Positions 24,137 to 35,378 of a DNA stretch of 64,000 nt are shown piece after piece. Location of the stretch: positions 55,614,048 through 55,678,047 of the forward strand of contig CM069447.1 of assembly GCA_035610835.1 (NCBI GenBank). Direction: 5' to 3'. Below the pieces are notes generated by a model, which searched no databases, had not been told where the DNA came from, and saw nothing but the letters and a program-made list of their open reading frames with translations. Both the position numbers and the translations under genes were made by a program. This DNA is from Ophiura sarsii. Lineage: Eukaryota > Echinodermata > Ophiuroidea > Amphilepidida > Ophiuridae. Each line of letters starts with the position of its first letter. Position 1 is the first letter of the stretch.

Positions 24137-24655
24137 GTTGTGATAATCTAACAGATTCTACTCTGTGGAGTAAGAGTGAGGAGACTGAGCTGCTCTTTGA
24201 AGCTAAAAATTGCTAATGAAAGATCATTTTTGTTGAAAACACAGACAAAGAACATTTTCCTCGTAAAAATATCCTTAATTGTATATTTTCAATTTTTCCA
24301 CACAATTTTAAGTCTCTTTACAGTAGGGCCTATAGTTAAAGGATTTCTATGATAAACATGTTTTTCGGCTTCTTATATTTTCAACAGTCAGAGGTATTTA
24401 TTATGTTTTATGACAATATTTCTCAAGAACTGAAGATAAGGATGACGACATTTTAAATTCTTATAAATTATGCCAATACTGGCCTTTGGACTGAGGTAAA
24501 ATTCCTAAGTTCTCAGTGTTTGAGCCCTCCTCCGTGTTCAAGTCCTTCAAGGGGACTCGAGACCGAGTCCGGACTCGAGTACTACAACACGGATTATAAG
24601 TAAGTTACTGATCCCTACATAACAGAAAAATGACCAACAATGATAAATTACTTAC

Positions 24656-24815
24656 GGCAAACAACACCACTTGTGAACTGGCCAAGCCAGTTTTGGCTCC
24701 CCTGCCCTTCCAATTACACAGTCTGGCGAAGTCGTCCGTCATCAGTTCAGCCATTATCCTCACAACTAACTACCTGCTGCTCTGATTGTCCCCCCAGACG
24801 GTTCAGCCATTTGAT
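24656..24815 (-). pseudogene. DUF4806-like domain fragment, frameshifted
   Basis: Minus-strand stretch with a cttcgcag acceptor and a gcc/gtaagt donor. One frame gives KWLNRLGGQSEQQ and, after a one-base frame change and a stop, another gives RIMAELMTDDFARLCNWKGR. That order (xLGG, then LMTDxxAxxxNWKGR) is what I know from DUF4806 domains, which occur in transposon-associated animal proteins. The frame break marks it as decayed. Family assignment is from memory. Confidence 0.6.
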
Positions 24816-24908
24816 CTGCGAAGTAGGTAAAAAATCTGTGTTATTTCATTATTATGAGATGCATTATTATGAGATGCATATAATCCAAAGAGAATTGTGA
24901 AACCATAC

Positions 24909-25204
24909 CTATCAACTTGAATTAAACAACTGGTGCTCCTCATTTTCTTGGTTCTCAAAGCTCTGATCAGTTCTACAATTTGCATCAACACGAGGAAGTG
25001 TCACACGGACACGGTCGGTGTTCAGTATAAAATACCATTTGGTCACATATTTATCACAGCTATAATAACCTGAATGTCCCTTTGTACATTTTACAAAAGC
25101 TCTGGCTGGTGTGTCACAGTTCATATTCTTGAATTTCACCTGCATTGTCTTGCCATTGAACTTAAAGGTTGTTCCTACATGTATGGCTATTTGTTTTTGA
25201 CCCC
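24909..25204 (-). pseudogene. Transposase-like exon remnant (CDTPARAFVKCTKGH)
   Basis: Minus strand, acceptor tattttgctag and donor ag/gtatgg. It reads CDTPARAFVKCTKGHSGYYS, then RVTLPRVDANCRTDQSF and EEHQ. This matches the core of a DNA transposase family common in marine invertebrate genomes. The usual CDKC reads CDKY and an in-frame TGA lies at 24912-24914, so it is probably inactive. It lies 93 bp upstream, on the same strand, of the DUF4806-like remnant. Confidence 0.65.
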
Positions 25205-26325
25205 CTAGCAAAATACAAAGAAAATGTATCTATGCAAAAATGATTAATTAATTTTTACAAGAAAAGTATAAATACTACAAAGCTGAAATTTTGGGAGCTT
25301 GTTATTGAATTAAGTTTTTATAAAGTTTCCTGTTCTGCGGGAGGCTGTAAGACATAATAAATTATTAAAAAAATAATAAAAAAAAAAATAGGCTAATTAA
25401 TGCACTTAATTATTTTTTTTCAAGTTCATGCACTTTACTAAATGTAATGCCACTTGGTGTATACGTTGGCTATACAACTCTCTTTAATTCCTGTGCTGCA
25501 GGAATCTATTAAGGCGCATGTAAGTCGATATCGAGTTTCCTGTTACCCGCCCGCATCACTTTTTTTCACACGCGTCAACATTTCAAGATTTCCCCAAAAA
25601 ATCATTATTTATTTTTAAACACAATTGTTGCCAGTTTTATTAATTTGAACACATTTTTCACTTTCTTAAAATATGAATTTTGAGAACTAAGCTCATAAGG
25701 CTTTTTTAATCGTAAACCTACCTTCCGTGAACATTATTTTGATGCATTATACGTTTTTATATTTATTTAAATGAGCACCGTATCAATATGGGTTGATCAA
25801 ACATGCATTTACATGTCAATAATGAAATCTGATCAAATAATGAATAATAAATAATGAAAAAGTCGCCTCATCACTTTGAGAAAAAAAAGTAACAGGAAAA
25901 TCGCAATTGACTTTCATGCGCCTAATGGAGTTTTGAATAAAAAATTAGAGCACTTTAAACAAAAAACTACATTTGTATAGAAATTTTACCTAGGGAGTCA
26001 AAAACCAACATTAAACAAAAGAAAATAGACTGCCCTCTGTTGGCCGAAAAACAGTACAAAACAAAATAATTCAAAATTACTTAAAATGGGTTTTTTACAA
26101 AATTACAATAAAATTGTCATCTAGAAAACCGTACCTCCAATCAATCTTAAAAATTAGCCATATGAACTTGACCTGAACAACCATTGCTCAAATTTAGATT
26201 TCAACTCATCCACAAATTCTTGTAAAAAATTATTAACACTGCTGGTTTTGAATCCCCTAAAAAAGCCCAATTGTAAATGGTGTTGTTGAAAAAGTCCCGG
26301 TGGTTTCAGTCAACATTAACTTTGG
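25205..26325. other. Intergenic, nothing recognised
   Basis: AT-rich, with A/T homopolymers. No exon or repeat boundary that I can support. Confidence 0.5.
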
Positions 26326-26711
26326 GTACGCATGATCGTTCCAAAAATCGCGAAAAAGGGTGGGTTTTCTGCACCATGTTTTTTGAAGCTACAAAAAAGT
26401 ATGTCCGCGATTTCAAAAAATAAGGGGTCATTTTGGAAGCTATGTCCGCGATTTCAAAACATTAGGGGTGTTTTTGGAGAGGCTATGTCCGCGAAGAAGT
26501 AAAAAGGGGTATTTTGAACCATATGTGTCCTCGTTTTTGCGCAAATAGGGGGACTATATAGAAAGTTTCCTTGAAATGGTGAAAAAAGGGGGATTATTTT
26601 CAGTCAAAATGTTCTCGTTTTTGTGCGAAAAGGGGGTCAAATTAGCAAAATTGTCCGCGAAACACTGTCAAATAGGGGGTATTTCAAGATCCTGGAACGA
26701 TCATGTGTTAC
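26326..26711. mobile_element. MITE with CATGATCGTTCCA ends and internal subrepeats
   Basis: The left end (GGGTACG then CATGATCGTTCCA) and the right end (TGGAACGATCATG then TGTTACCC) are inverted copies. The inside is an irregular array of TATGTCCGCGATTTC and AAAAGGGGGT motifs spaced about 55-60 bp apart. Non-coding. Confidence 0.8.
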
Positions 26712-27839
26712 CCCTCTGAATACGAAGAGAGAACACTGGGGAAAAAGTACAGTCTTTGTCCTCAATTCTGCCTAGTATGGGCCAAAACAGTAAGCCCTTT
26801 CTCTTTAATAAAGGCAACCCATCAATAAATGCTTGGAGATACAGCTCATAACAATCAAGAAGACTAGGACTAGGAGGGTAAGCTTCAAATACCCTACCAC
26901 TTCCTCACTACTAGTTAGTAGTACATACACTGTGCAACTAACTCAGTAACTGCAAGTGTATGATGAAATTATGAATGGGTCGTTCTTTAAAAGTCCCCAT
27001 TGAAGACAATGCAGTGGTAGGGTATACTAAAGGAACTCCCAAACATGAAAAATAGTGCATTTACTACGCATTTTGTCTTGGTGGCCATATTTGCCAATTT
27101 ACTCGGTGGGACAATTTGGCCACCTGCTAGGATTGTTACATGGTCGAGAGAGAGGGTACGGTAGTCGGCAGTTTCTCTGCTGGCGATTCTACGCAGATGA
27201 TCCGATTGTTATATTGTTTTGTTCTTGATTTTCACAATAGGCCTACTCGCCATTTCAAAATACAAATAATTATGAACTTACCTCTATGAATCCGTTTCCG
27301 ACGACGCGAGTGTTTGTCGTGGGTATCAGTTGTGGTGACTATTATTAATGATTGATTACGTTGTTTTTAAGTGCATATTTATATTCACAAACTTAAATAT
27401 AGTTTTCGATGTTATTTATTTAAAATAACATAAAAATATTACTACTAAATTTTAAAAATAAACATATTTTATTTGTTTCTTATTTTTATTTATGTAAATT
27501 ATGTGTTAAACATGTTTGAAGCTTTTTACATTTTGGAATGTAGAACTTTTAATAAAAAGTGTTATACCTCACATACAATACGAAACCCACCAATAGAGGG
27601 CGTACACCTATCTCCACCAGTCCCCCAACGTCGGCCTCATTATCTTTTGTGCGCATGCGACCGTGCGCCATGTTAAGAGACTGGTGGATTCATCCTAACT
27701 TAATAACGGCAGCCTGGTCATGCGATGGTTTCCAGTTTTTAATACGATTTATTCCACTAAAATATAATACCGGGTTCCAAATTTTACGAAAGCAAGCTCC
27801 TGAACTCTCGAGCTCAAGGACAAATTCGAAGTATGGTCG
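26712..27839. other. Intergenic, nothing recognised
   Basis: No supported feature. Overlapping short ORFs at 27473-27955 lie next to the GTTGG array and look like repeat by-products. Confidence 0.45.
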
Positions 27840-28047
27840 TAGTTGAAGTCGTCGGGCCAACGCTGGCCCGCCGACCGTTTGCCAACCGACCATTTACCAA
27901 CGTCATGTTGACGTTCATTTGGCAACCAATACCCGACATAAAATCCTGTTAACACTCAACGTTGGCTAGACGTTGGCTACACGTTGGCTTTCCGACCGCG
28001 ACCTTGCCGACCATTGCCAACGTTGACCCACCGTAGTCTTGCTATCT
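27840..28047. repeat. Second GTTGG-type array, TGCTATCTGGGT end
   Basis: Diverged CCAACG and ACGTTGGC motifs ending TTGCTATCTGGGT, the inverse of the left edge at 14789. The flanking CGCATACTGCCGGGCA occurs beside both arrays (14697 and 28091). Confidence 0.7.
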
Positions 28048-28119
28048 GGGTAAGTAATGATCAATCAAGTGTGAATTACCTGTAGGTGCGCACGCATACT
28101 GCCGGGCACTACGTCACCG

Positions 28120-28401
28120 GTCACACCATCTATACGAGACGGATGTGACTACTTAAACTGTGACTATTAGTACCCAGGTGAGAGAGTTTATATTTAATAA
28201 AAATCCTAATTTGAGTCGGTAATAGAATATCTAAATTAAATTAAAACTCGTTGAAGGTCAGAGTTTGCATTTAACAGGTCCCGCGCCAGTGAATGTCACG
28301 ATTTCCCACGCGTTTGGGATATTTAACGGTGCTTTATTACGTGTTTTTATTTTCAACTTTATAACAGTCCCTACCTGTAAGGGCGTACCACATTCAGCAA
28401 A
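28120..28401 (+). repeat. Repeat block D (copy 1)
   Basis: From ACGAGACGGATGTGACTAC through AATTTGAGTCGGTAA and TTTCCCACGCG to TACCACATTCAGCAAA. Nearly identical to 28897-29110, and present in reverse at 58440-58640. Non-coding. Confidence 0.85.
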
Positions 28402-28714
28402 TATCTGATCCCGTCAGCAACTTGTGTCACAGGACCACAAGCTCATCATGATTAGATTTATTCGACTTGTGTCCCAGGATCACAAGCTCAAAATAGGGTT
28501 AGGGTTAGGGTTAGTATTAGGGTTAGTGGCCATCCTTGTATTTACATCTCCGACCACCTACCCCCTGAGTGTTTTGACATACATGTTCATGAATATCATT
28601 TCACCGGTGTCAAAATATGAGCTTGTGGTCCTGGGACACAAGTGCGCTTTATTCCGTTGAGGGCGCCAAGACGGAATAAATCTAATTTGTGGTCCTGTGA
28701 CACAAGTTGCGGAC
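28402..28714. mobile_element. Fold-back MITE with TTAGGG motif (copy 1)
   Basis: Nested inverted arms (GCAACTTGTGTCACAGGACC with its inverse, and ACTTGTGTCCCAGGATCACA with its inverse). A short run of GGGTTA units lies near 28496-28530. Its outer right end is truncated relative to 29111-29437. Confidence 0.85.
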
Positions 28715-28723
28715 ACACATTTT

Positions 28724-29110
28724 GAAAAAATTGCATGTTGAGTGATGGCAGTTTTTATTCGTGACTGTTAATAGCTGGGGACCTTTTACCCTAAATCAAG
28801 GTCAAAAGTTACAAGAGGATACGTGAAGAAAGATGACCCCGTTTTCGAGAGCCAAAAACGTGTGAATGACACAACAATACCTGCATAATGTATACGAGAC
28901 AAGTTTATATTTTATAAAAATCTTAATTTGAGTCGGTAAAAGAATATATAAATTAAATTTAAACTCGTTGATGATAAGTCAGAGTATGCATCTAACAGGT
29001 GAATGTCACGATTTCCCACGCGTTGGGATATTTAACGGTGCTTTATTACGTGTTTTTATTTTCCACTTTATAACAGTCCCTACCTGTAAGGGCGTACCAC
29101 ATTCAGCAAA
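28724..29110 (+). repeat. Repeat blocks F and D joined (copy 2)
   Basis: TTGCATGTTGAGTGATGGCAG and block F continue directly into block D at about 28893, showing that F and D belong to one repeat family. Confidence 0.85.
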
Positions 29111-29437
29111 TATCTGATCCCGTCAGCAACTTGTGTCACAGGACCACAAACTCATCATGATTATATTTATTCGACTTGTGTCCCAGGATCACAAGCTCAA
29201 AATAGGGTTAGGGTTAGGGTTAGTATTAGGGTTAGTGGCCATCCCTGTATTTACATCTCCGACCACCAACCCCCTGAGTGTTTTGACATACATTTGTTCA
29301 TGAATATCATTTCACCGGTGTCAAAATATGAGCTTGTGGTCCTGGGACACAAGTTGCGCTTTATTTCGTTGAGGGCGCCAAGACGGAATAAATCTAATTT
29401 GTGGTCCTGTGACACAAGTTGCGGACGGGATCAGATA
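29111..29437. mobile_element. Fold-back MITE with TTAGGG motif (copy 2, both ends present)
   Basis: Ends TATCTGATCCCGTC and GACGGGATCAGATA, inverted. The interior matches 28402-28714, including the GGGTTA run at 29209-29243. The ORF at 29294-29530 is not conserved in copy 1. Confidence 0.85.
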
Positions 29438-30489
29438 TATGCACCATATTCATGGGTCTTTGATTACTACGTTCCCCATAAGTATAAATATGCGCGCAGC
29501 GCATCCCAAAGAAAGGAACACACATTTTGAAACCTCCTGTTGGGTACATATCAAAAGTGAAAACAAATGTCGTTGGGATCTCGTTGGCGCTTTACATTAC
29601 GCTGACCTGAACCCTTGATGAACAGCGCCCTCACATATTTTCCCCTTATAATTTAATGCGCCAACAAACTCAAAAGTAAAAATGGTTGGGATCTCGTTGG
29701 CGCACAGAGATAATCAAGGTCAAAGGTCAAATGTTACAATTTTGAGCCATTTTCGCACCTCCGTTAATCTGTTGATTAATTCAGATTATTAATATCTTAA
29801 ATTCTTTCTTTGTTAATTTAACTTTGTAACTTTGTCTGATAATTCGATATCCAAGTGTAAGGGGCAATGTATACGATATTCAAAACCAACAAGAACAAAA
29901 TCTGAGTGCCCAGGCAAGATGATTTTATTGCGTGCTAAATTTGGGTAAAAAACGCATATTTTTAATTTTATAAAACTACCAGTGTTGCCAGAGCCAAAAA
30001 TATGATACAAAATAAAGTTGACGAGTTGGCATTACCTGTCAGTAAAGAAGAAAGATAATACCTTGCAACATTAGGTCCTTTATTTGATATCTTTTACACT
30101 TTTGAGCCAGTAGCTTGGAAGAACTGGGCATATTTTAACATTTTTTCTTAGAAAGGGGAAAAAAAGCCAAAAATAGCCCCCAAATTAAAAGCCCCAAAAA
30201 GCCTGAAATACAAATGGGTGTTGCCATGGCAACAGAGGTTTTTTGAAATTTTAAAATGCATTTCAGTATGTTATACCATAAGACCTTCCACCATACCAAA
30301 TATAAGGGAAATCCATTTTTTGTCATGCACATGACATGGTGGTATTCAGGTGATATGGGTCTTAATGTATTTATAACATGATAACTAATTATTTGTCTTT
30401 ATATAATTAAGCGCCATTAATGAAAAATCTTGTATTCCTTTTAAAACCATGGTAGAAAATCACGACATACACTTGATGCAGAAGTTTAG
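29438..30489. other. Intergenic; one small dispersed repeat
   Basis: GTTGGGATCTCGTTGGCGC occurs twice (29572 and 29688). Otherwise nothing recognised. Confidence 0.5.
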
Positions 30490-30640
30490 TGAAAACGCGA
30501 GTTAAACTACCCCCTACCCATGTTTAAAGTTAGAAACTTTTCAGTGAGTTAGACGCGCGTTTAAATGAAACACATTTTCGGGAATTGCGTTTAGTTAAAC
30601 GGTGTGTATAAAGTCAAAATTTAACGCGCGTGTGGCGAGT
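30490..30640. repeat. Fragment of the GTTTAAACGCG MITE family
   Basis: Matches the right half of the element at 12254-12753 (AAACTACCCCC..ATGTTTAAAGTTAGA, GAGTTAGACGCG, GCGTTTAGTTAAACG) without its TIRs. Confidence 0.75.
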
Positions 30641-31153
30641 GGTCTTCCACACTATTAAAGTGGTATTGGGTGCGGCTGGTCAAGCGAGATCGACAGTACG
30701 AGAATGATGCATGTTGGGATTGTAGACACTGGAAGGGGTCGCCATGTTGGATTGTGTTGATTGTAAGTTATGTTATCAACCACGAGCTAGATAAAAGTAG
30801 AGCGCCGACTGTATTTAGGGTCATTGCCAGCCCATTTACAATGCAATCCTAAATATCGCGCTCGAAATCGTGTAAAATTACAGATGAAACGCCAAATCTT
30901 TCAAAACATAGTTAATTCAATCAGTTATATATTAGAAATGTAAAAATAGTTATCAACTTTTGTTTTGAATATCTTAATTACTTAGTTTAAGCTACATAAG
31001 ATATCGGTGTTAAATAAAAGACGGCAATATATATCTCTGAAATCAGTAATATTATTTCAGGCCTGTTGCCGCAAGTGGTCGTGTGAAGCCAGTTTTGCGA
31101 CCACTTGCAACGGTTCGTGAATGAATCGACTGAATTTAGTAGATTTGCACATA

Positions 31154-31910
31154 AACACTTCAAAAGAAGTAGGGGTTCCCGTATATTTCCAAAACAATAC
31201 ATTGGAATGAAATGGGGTTTTCAGTCAAATGATTATGGGCTTCATACCAATACTTGACCAAAATTTCAAATCAACCGGTTCTGTCATGCTCGAGTGAGCA
31301 CGTATTGAATGACGGAATGTCCCATTTCAAAAGTTGCTAAAATAACGTTTAATTTCAAAATTTGCTAAAATAATGTTTAGTAGCGGGAGGATCTTTCCTG
31401 GCTGGATAAATGGGGCATGGTTACATACACAGTATGGGGACCAAATATCATAAACACATTTGCATCAGGCAGTGAAAGCCACATTGACTGGCTGATCAAC
31501 CTTCATCACAGGATATTGCTCATTTTCAAAAGCAACATTCCCTCTTTCAATGCATGCTAATTTGAGCATGGAAGCACCAGTTGGGTTAAAATTCTGGTAC
31601 AACAAGAGTTGGACTTCCATATCGAGTATCGCGCCTCATCAACACTATGAGAAATCGATGTCGTCAATTGATACACCAACGTGGTGGATACACACACTAC
31701 TAAACATTATTTTTAACAACTTTTGAAATGGGACATTCTGTCATTCAATACACGCTCACTCAAGCATGACAGAACCTGTTGATTTAAAATTTTGGTCAAG
31801 TATTGGTATGAACCTTATAACAATTTGACAGAAAACCCATTTCAACCCAATGTATATTTTTGAAAATATAAGGGAAACCCTAAAGGGAAACTTACTTCTT
31901 TTGAAGTGTT
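31154..31910. mobile_element. 757-bp element with long inverted arms and TA target duplication
   Basis: Arms of roughly 190 bp (31154-31345 and 31715-31910) begin AACACTTCAAAAGAAGT. TA flanks both sides (31152-31153, 31911-31912). Tc1/mariner-type non-autonomous element. A 14-bp-arm hairpin (GCAAGTGGTCG with its inverse) lies just before it at 31066-31113. Confidence 0.82.
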
Positions 31911-32718
31911 TAGAACGGCAACTTAAATACAATTTCGTGGTGGTTTTTTAATTTTGCGGGGAATTTTGCGAGCAACTGGAAATCAACCCTTTTCGGTGCC
32001 AATGTTTACAATTGTTGACAGGATCGTAACTCCCGCGTAATGAATATTCAAAAATCCCCCACTCAGTGATGATGTCATGGTTAATCGAACGACTTCATTA
32101 TCTTGAGGAGCAGAGCCCTCTACTTTTATCTATCTCGTTGGTTATCAATAACGAGTGAAGATTCAGAGCAGAATAAAAAGGCAGGATTTAGTGAGAAAGT
32201 TATAAGACTAGATACCACTCGTATTTAAAAGGTCGTGTGTATAAATAGGATCCCACAAACAATAAACACAACAATGCACCATTATCATGATTATATCATT
32301 CATTCGTTTTATTGAGTTTATGTAGCTCACTACCATATCATTGCAATAACTTTTACACAATCCGGCTGTGCATTATTCGTTCTCTACTAATTGGAAATGC
32401 CTTTTATTGGAATGAATGTTTACAAGTCAAGCAAACTGCAGTAGCCCATCATTCCTCTCTTGTTTCTGACTTCAAAAGGCATTCATATCCACCATTGAAT
32501 TCTCTGAATACAACCATCACACTGTGTATAAGAAAGAATATAAACCTTGAGACGTGAACGGTAAGAAATAACAAGTTTAGGACATGACTCATCATATACG
32601 TATAAAAGTGACTTGTTCGGAATAATTATGCGACAGTCGACAAAGTTTGATTGTGCATGTACTTGTGCATGTACTTGGCCATGCGTTTTGAGTTGGGCCG
32701 GTAAATAGGTGGAGATGT

Positions 32719-32983
32719 CAGGGGCGCATACAGGATGGTCACACCCAGGGGTGCTGTGAAAAGACGATCCCCCCAAAAATGCAATTGATCAGGCCCTTTT
32801 CTTGTTCTATAGCCCCAATATTGCCTTTCTTTTCCGTTTCCTTTTCTTCTCTTATCTTTCCTTTTTTTGTCTCCTTTCCTTTTCCTCCTTTCCTTTTTTC
32901 TTTCTCCCCTGTTCCCCTTCTTTTTTCTTCTTCATACCCCGGGGAGCTGCAGCCACCGCAGCGCCCCCCTGGATCCGCCCCTA
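32719..32983. mobile_element. 265-bp hAT-like MITE with 8-bp duplication and pyrimidine tract
   Basis: Ends CAGGGGCGCATACAGG and CCTGGATCCGCCCCTA. GGAGATGT is duplicated at 32711-32718 and 32984-32991. The interior is a pyrimidine-rich strand (32795-32940), which explains the Phe/Ser-rich ORFs there. Confidence 0.9.
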
Positions 32984-33322
32984 GGAGATGTTACACTTGC
33001 GCGAGATTTATGATGTAATAATGTAATTTTCTCAGTAAATGTTCAACCTATAGTGTTCAATTTGATATCAAATTGAAGCTTTCATGGAGAAGAACATATC
33101 TAAAGTAAAAAATATGTTCAAATATACTTTGCATTTGCTAGATATAATTTATTCCCAAAAATTGTACAGGTGGAGGATGATCAAGCGGGAGGATAATCAG
33201 GCGGAGCAATTTTGATAAATGCGACCCCTGGGGGTCACAAAGATGCAATTGTCAAAATATGTTTTGATATTCTTGTTATAACATTGGAGCACCATAATAT
33301 AACACCCAACAATCTAACTCCA

Positions 33323-33531
33323 GATCGTTTATATGTATTTATCACCAATTTTGTATTGTTTCTTGTTCATTGTTGTTAGTGGTTTCCCAATGACTTCTAT
33401 GGTAAAACAAGCTTCAAAATACACCGATCGTTTATATTTATTTATCACTAATTTTGTATTGTTCATTGTTCATTGTTGTTAGTGGTTTCCCATTGACTTC
33501 TATGGTAAAAACAAGCTTCAAAATAGACCGG
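33323..33531. repeat. Tandem duplication, about 103-bp unit, two copies
   Basis: Units 33323-33425 and 33426-33531 share GATCGTTTATAT, TTTTGTATTGTT, GTTGTTAGTGGTTTCCCA and ATGGTAAAA with few changes. Inside the 32677-33867 element. Confidence 0.85.
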
Positions 33532-33869
33532 CGCAAAACAATCAACCATCAAATGGATTCCAACATGTTATATATCAATGGAAAGCTATTACTTCTAGCA
33601 TTTCAAATATAAACATGTTTATCATTTTTGCACTGTTTTAACATTTTTATTCAAATTAGGCACCGTTTCAAGTCCCCTGGGGATTAAAATTTTTCAAGAT
33701 CAAGTATATTTTGAGATTCACTGTTTTGTAAGTTTTAAGAAAATGTATACTTATGGGGGTATTGACTTTAGTTTGGCGAAGAAACAATTTGTAAACCGCA
33801 TTTCCATGCATTTTACAAGTGTAATAAGCATGTAACGCCATACCGGCCCAACTCAAAACGCATGGCCAC

Positions 33870-34536
33870 TACACATCCCTTAGAGAGGAATTATTTTCAA
33901 GACGCCCTCGTTTGACTTGCGTGTTGCTTTACTTTAAAAAAAAGTGAATCTAAGCGGATTCGAACCAGCAGCAGCACAGCAATCTTTGCATTCATAGACA
34001 GCGCTCTTATCGATTGAGCTACGGAGGGAACTGCCAGAGTAGCGCAAGATTATAATCTATAGGTATTACATTCTCAAAATCGATTACTGGTGTCACTATA
34101 ATAGACGATTTAGTTAGCCGATTTTAACGATCTATACACAAATTTGCTGAGAAATCGACGAAGCTCAACGCATAGTACAACATGAAAATTAAATCCGATG
34201 AAGACAAATTAGGAAAGTTTAAGCAGCTGCTGTATTTCTTCTGATGAGCAATTCTCCACGAAAATGTTTTTGCGTTGAAGTTCAGTATTTTCTTCATCCA
34301 ATGCGTCAATGATCTAAGATCTATCATTGGTGAATTCTCTAATTTAATGTCACCTTTCATTGTTTCAACACCTGTAGCGACCTATGTTTATAACATGTAG
34401 GCATGTGGTCGTATAATTGTCATCCATGAATAGCGCCACCAGGCTCAACACAGCTAAACTTTTTTTGTGATAAAAAAATCAACAGAGGGCGGTTGCTATT
34501 ATGTCCCAAATTTCAAATTTCTAAGGGATGTGATAT
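33870..34536 (-). mobile_element. Inverted copy 1 of a 660-bp element carrying a tRNA-like sequence
   Basis: Ends CACATCCCTTAGA and its inverse. Nearly identical, in opposite orientation, to 35369-36027. It carries a 78-residue ORF (34124-34360) that is conserved because the DNA is nearly identical. Pol III-like boxes are at 33948-34028. Confidence 0.88.
33948..34028 (-). tRNA. tRNA-like sequence (probably not functional)
   Basis: Minus strand: A box TAGCTCAATCGATAAGAGC and B box GGTTCGAATCC at tRNA spacing with a good D stem. The anticodon stem, T stem and acceptor do not pair well, so I regard it as a tRNA-derived promoter head rather than a decoding tRNA. Confidence 0.45.
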
Positions 34537-35368
34537 AAGTCTATATTAGTCATTCATGTACATGATGTTTTAGCAGTGCGGCCTAATATCTGTGTCTTCA
34601 TCAATCAGATGTCAAGAATCTTGACATGCAGACATACCATTACCATAGATTTAACTCCACAATATTTCTGGCAAAGGAACGATATTTCCTCAAAATGAGT
34701 TTACTATAGTCGCTGTGATAATGCTATGGACGAAATTCAAGCTTTTTCACGCGAGCGTGTTTTGTTGTTGTTCGCCGATCTGCATCCAGATGCCTGACTT
34801 TTTTCGAACAACTATGCCTGCATACATGCGCGTAACGATTACACGATTGACCAATCAAGACCCGCGGTCATTTTTGAAAGCATCCGGTACACACTTCCGG
34901 GTTTAAGCACGCACACCCCTACACGTGTACGCACGTACGCACGCATTATTGGAAATTAATTCCACTCTCTAACGTAATTGTTTGTTATTTAAATGTTCCA
35001 GGTTATATCAATTCATTAATCATCAATCTCCTGGTTACGTCACCGTGTAATCGCCCACGTTTCAAGACATGCAAATACGTCATTAGCATCTATGAAATTA
35101 CTGGCTCCTGAAATTACTGGCTCCAACGACAGAAAACACCGAATAATATCACCTTCCTATCACGTGTAGGCCTACTAGCAAGAACGTATTCTACGCTGTA
35201 GTTTGTAAATTTTGTAACATCGGCGAAACTAAGACCTAAGTATTTGTGCGCTTTTCAGATCACATTCGGTCTATTCAGGCCAATGCGACCACAAAATGTC
35301 TCGCAGTCTATTTTAACCAAGCAAATGACACAGTGAATGGCGTCTTGATTACAGCCATGCTCAGCACC
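34537..35368. other. 832-bp spacer between the inverted copies
   Basis: Unique sequence, including a minus-strand Cys-rich ORF ending at 35255 and short ORFs on the plus strand. TTCCAGGTTATATCAATTCATT near 34999 recurs at 36892. Confidence 0.5.
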
Positions 35369-35378
35369 AGTCACATCC
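35255..35378 (-). CDS. Possible terminal exon of the minus-strand secreted-protein gene
   Basis: After a ctaag acceptor the minus strand stays open for about 41 codons (GAEHGCNQDAIHC, then CLVKIDCETFC) to TGA at 35255-35257. The first base would complete the ATG codon left open by the exon at 37985-38138, so the phase fits. The acceptor itself comes from the end of the inserted element (CTAAGGGATGTG), and without the insertion another frame could be used. Tentative. Confidence 0.3.

Larger units (their letters stand above)
32677..33867. mobile_element. 1.19-kb element with 27-bp perfect TIRs
   Basis: GGCCATGCGTTTTGAGTTGG at 32677 continues to GGCCGGTA. The exact inverse is at 33841-33867. 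It contains a nested hAT-like MITE and a tandem duplication of about 103 bp. No transposase seen. Confidence 0.85.

Noticed and set aside
28490..28530. TTAGGG run as a telomere remnant
   Set aside because: Only three to four units inside a MITE present twice; not an interstitial telomere.
32779..33018. Phe/Ser/Pro-rich ORFs resembling membrane proteins
   Set aside because: Translations of a pyrimidine tract inside a hAT MITE.
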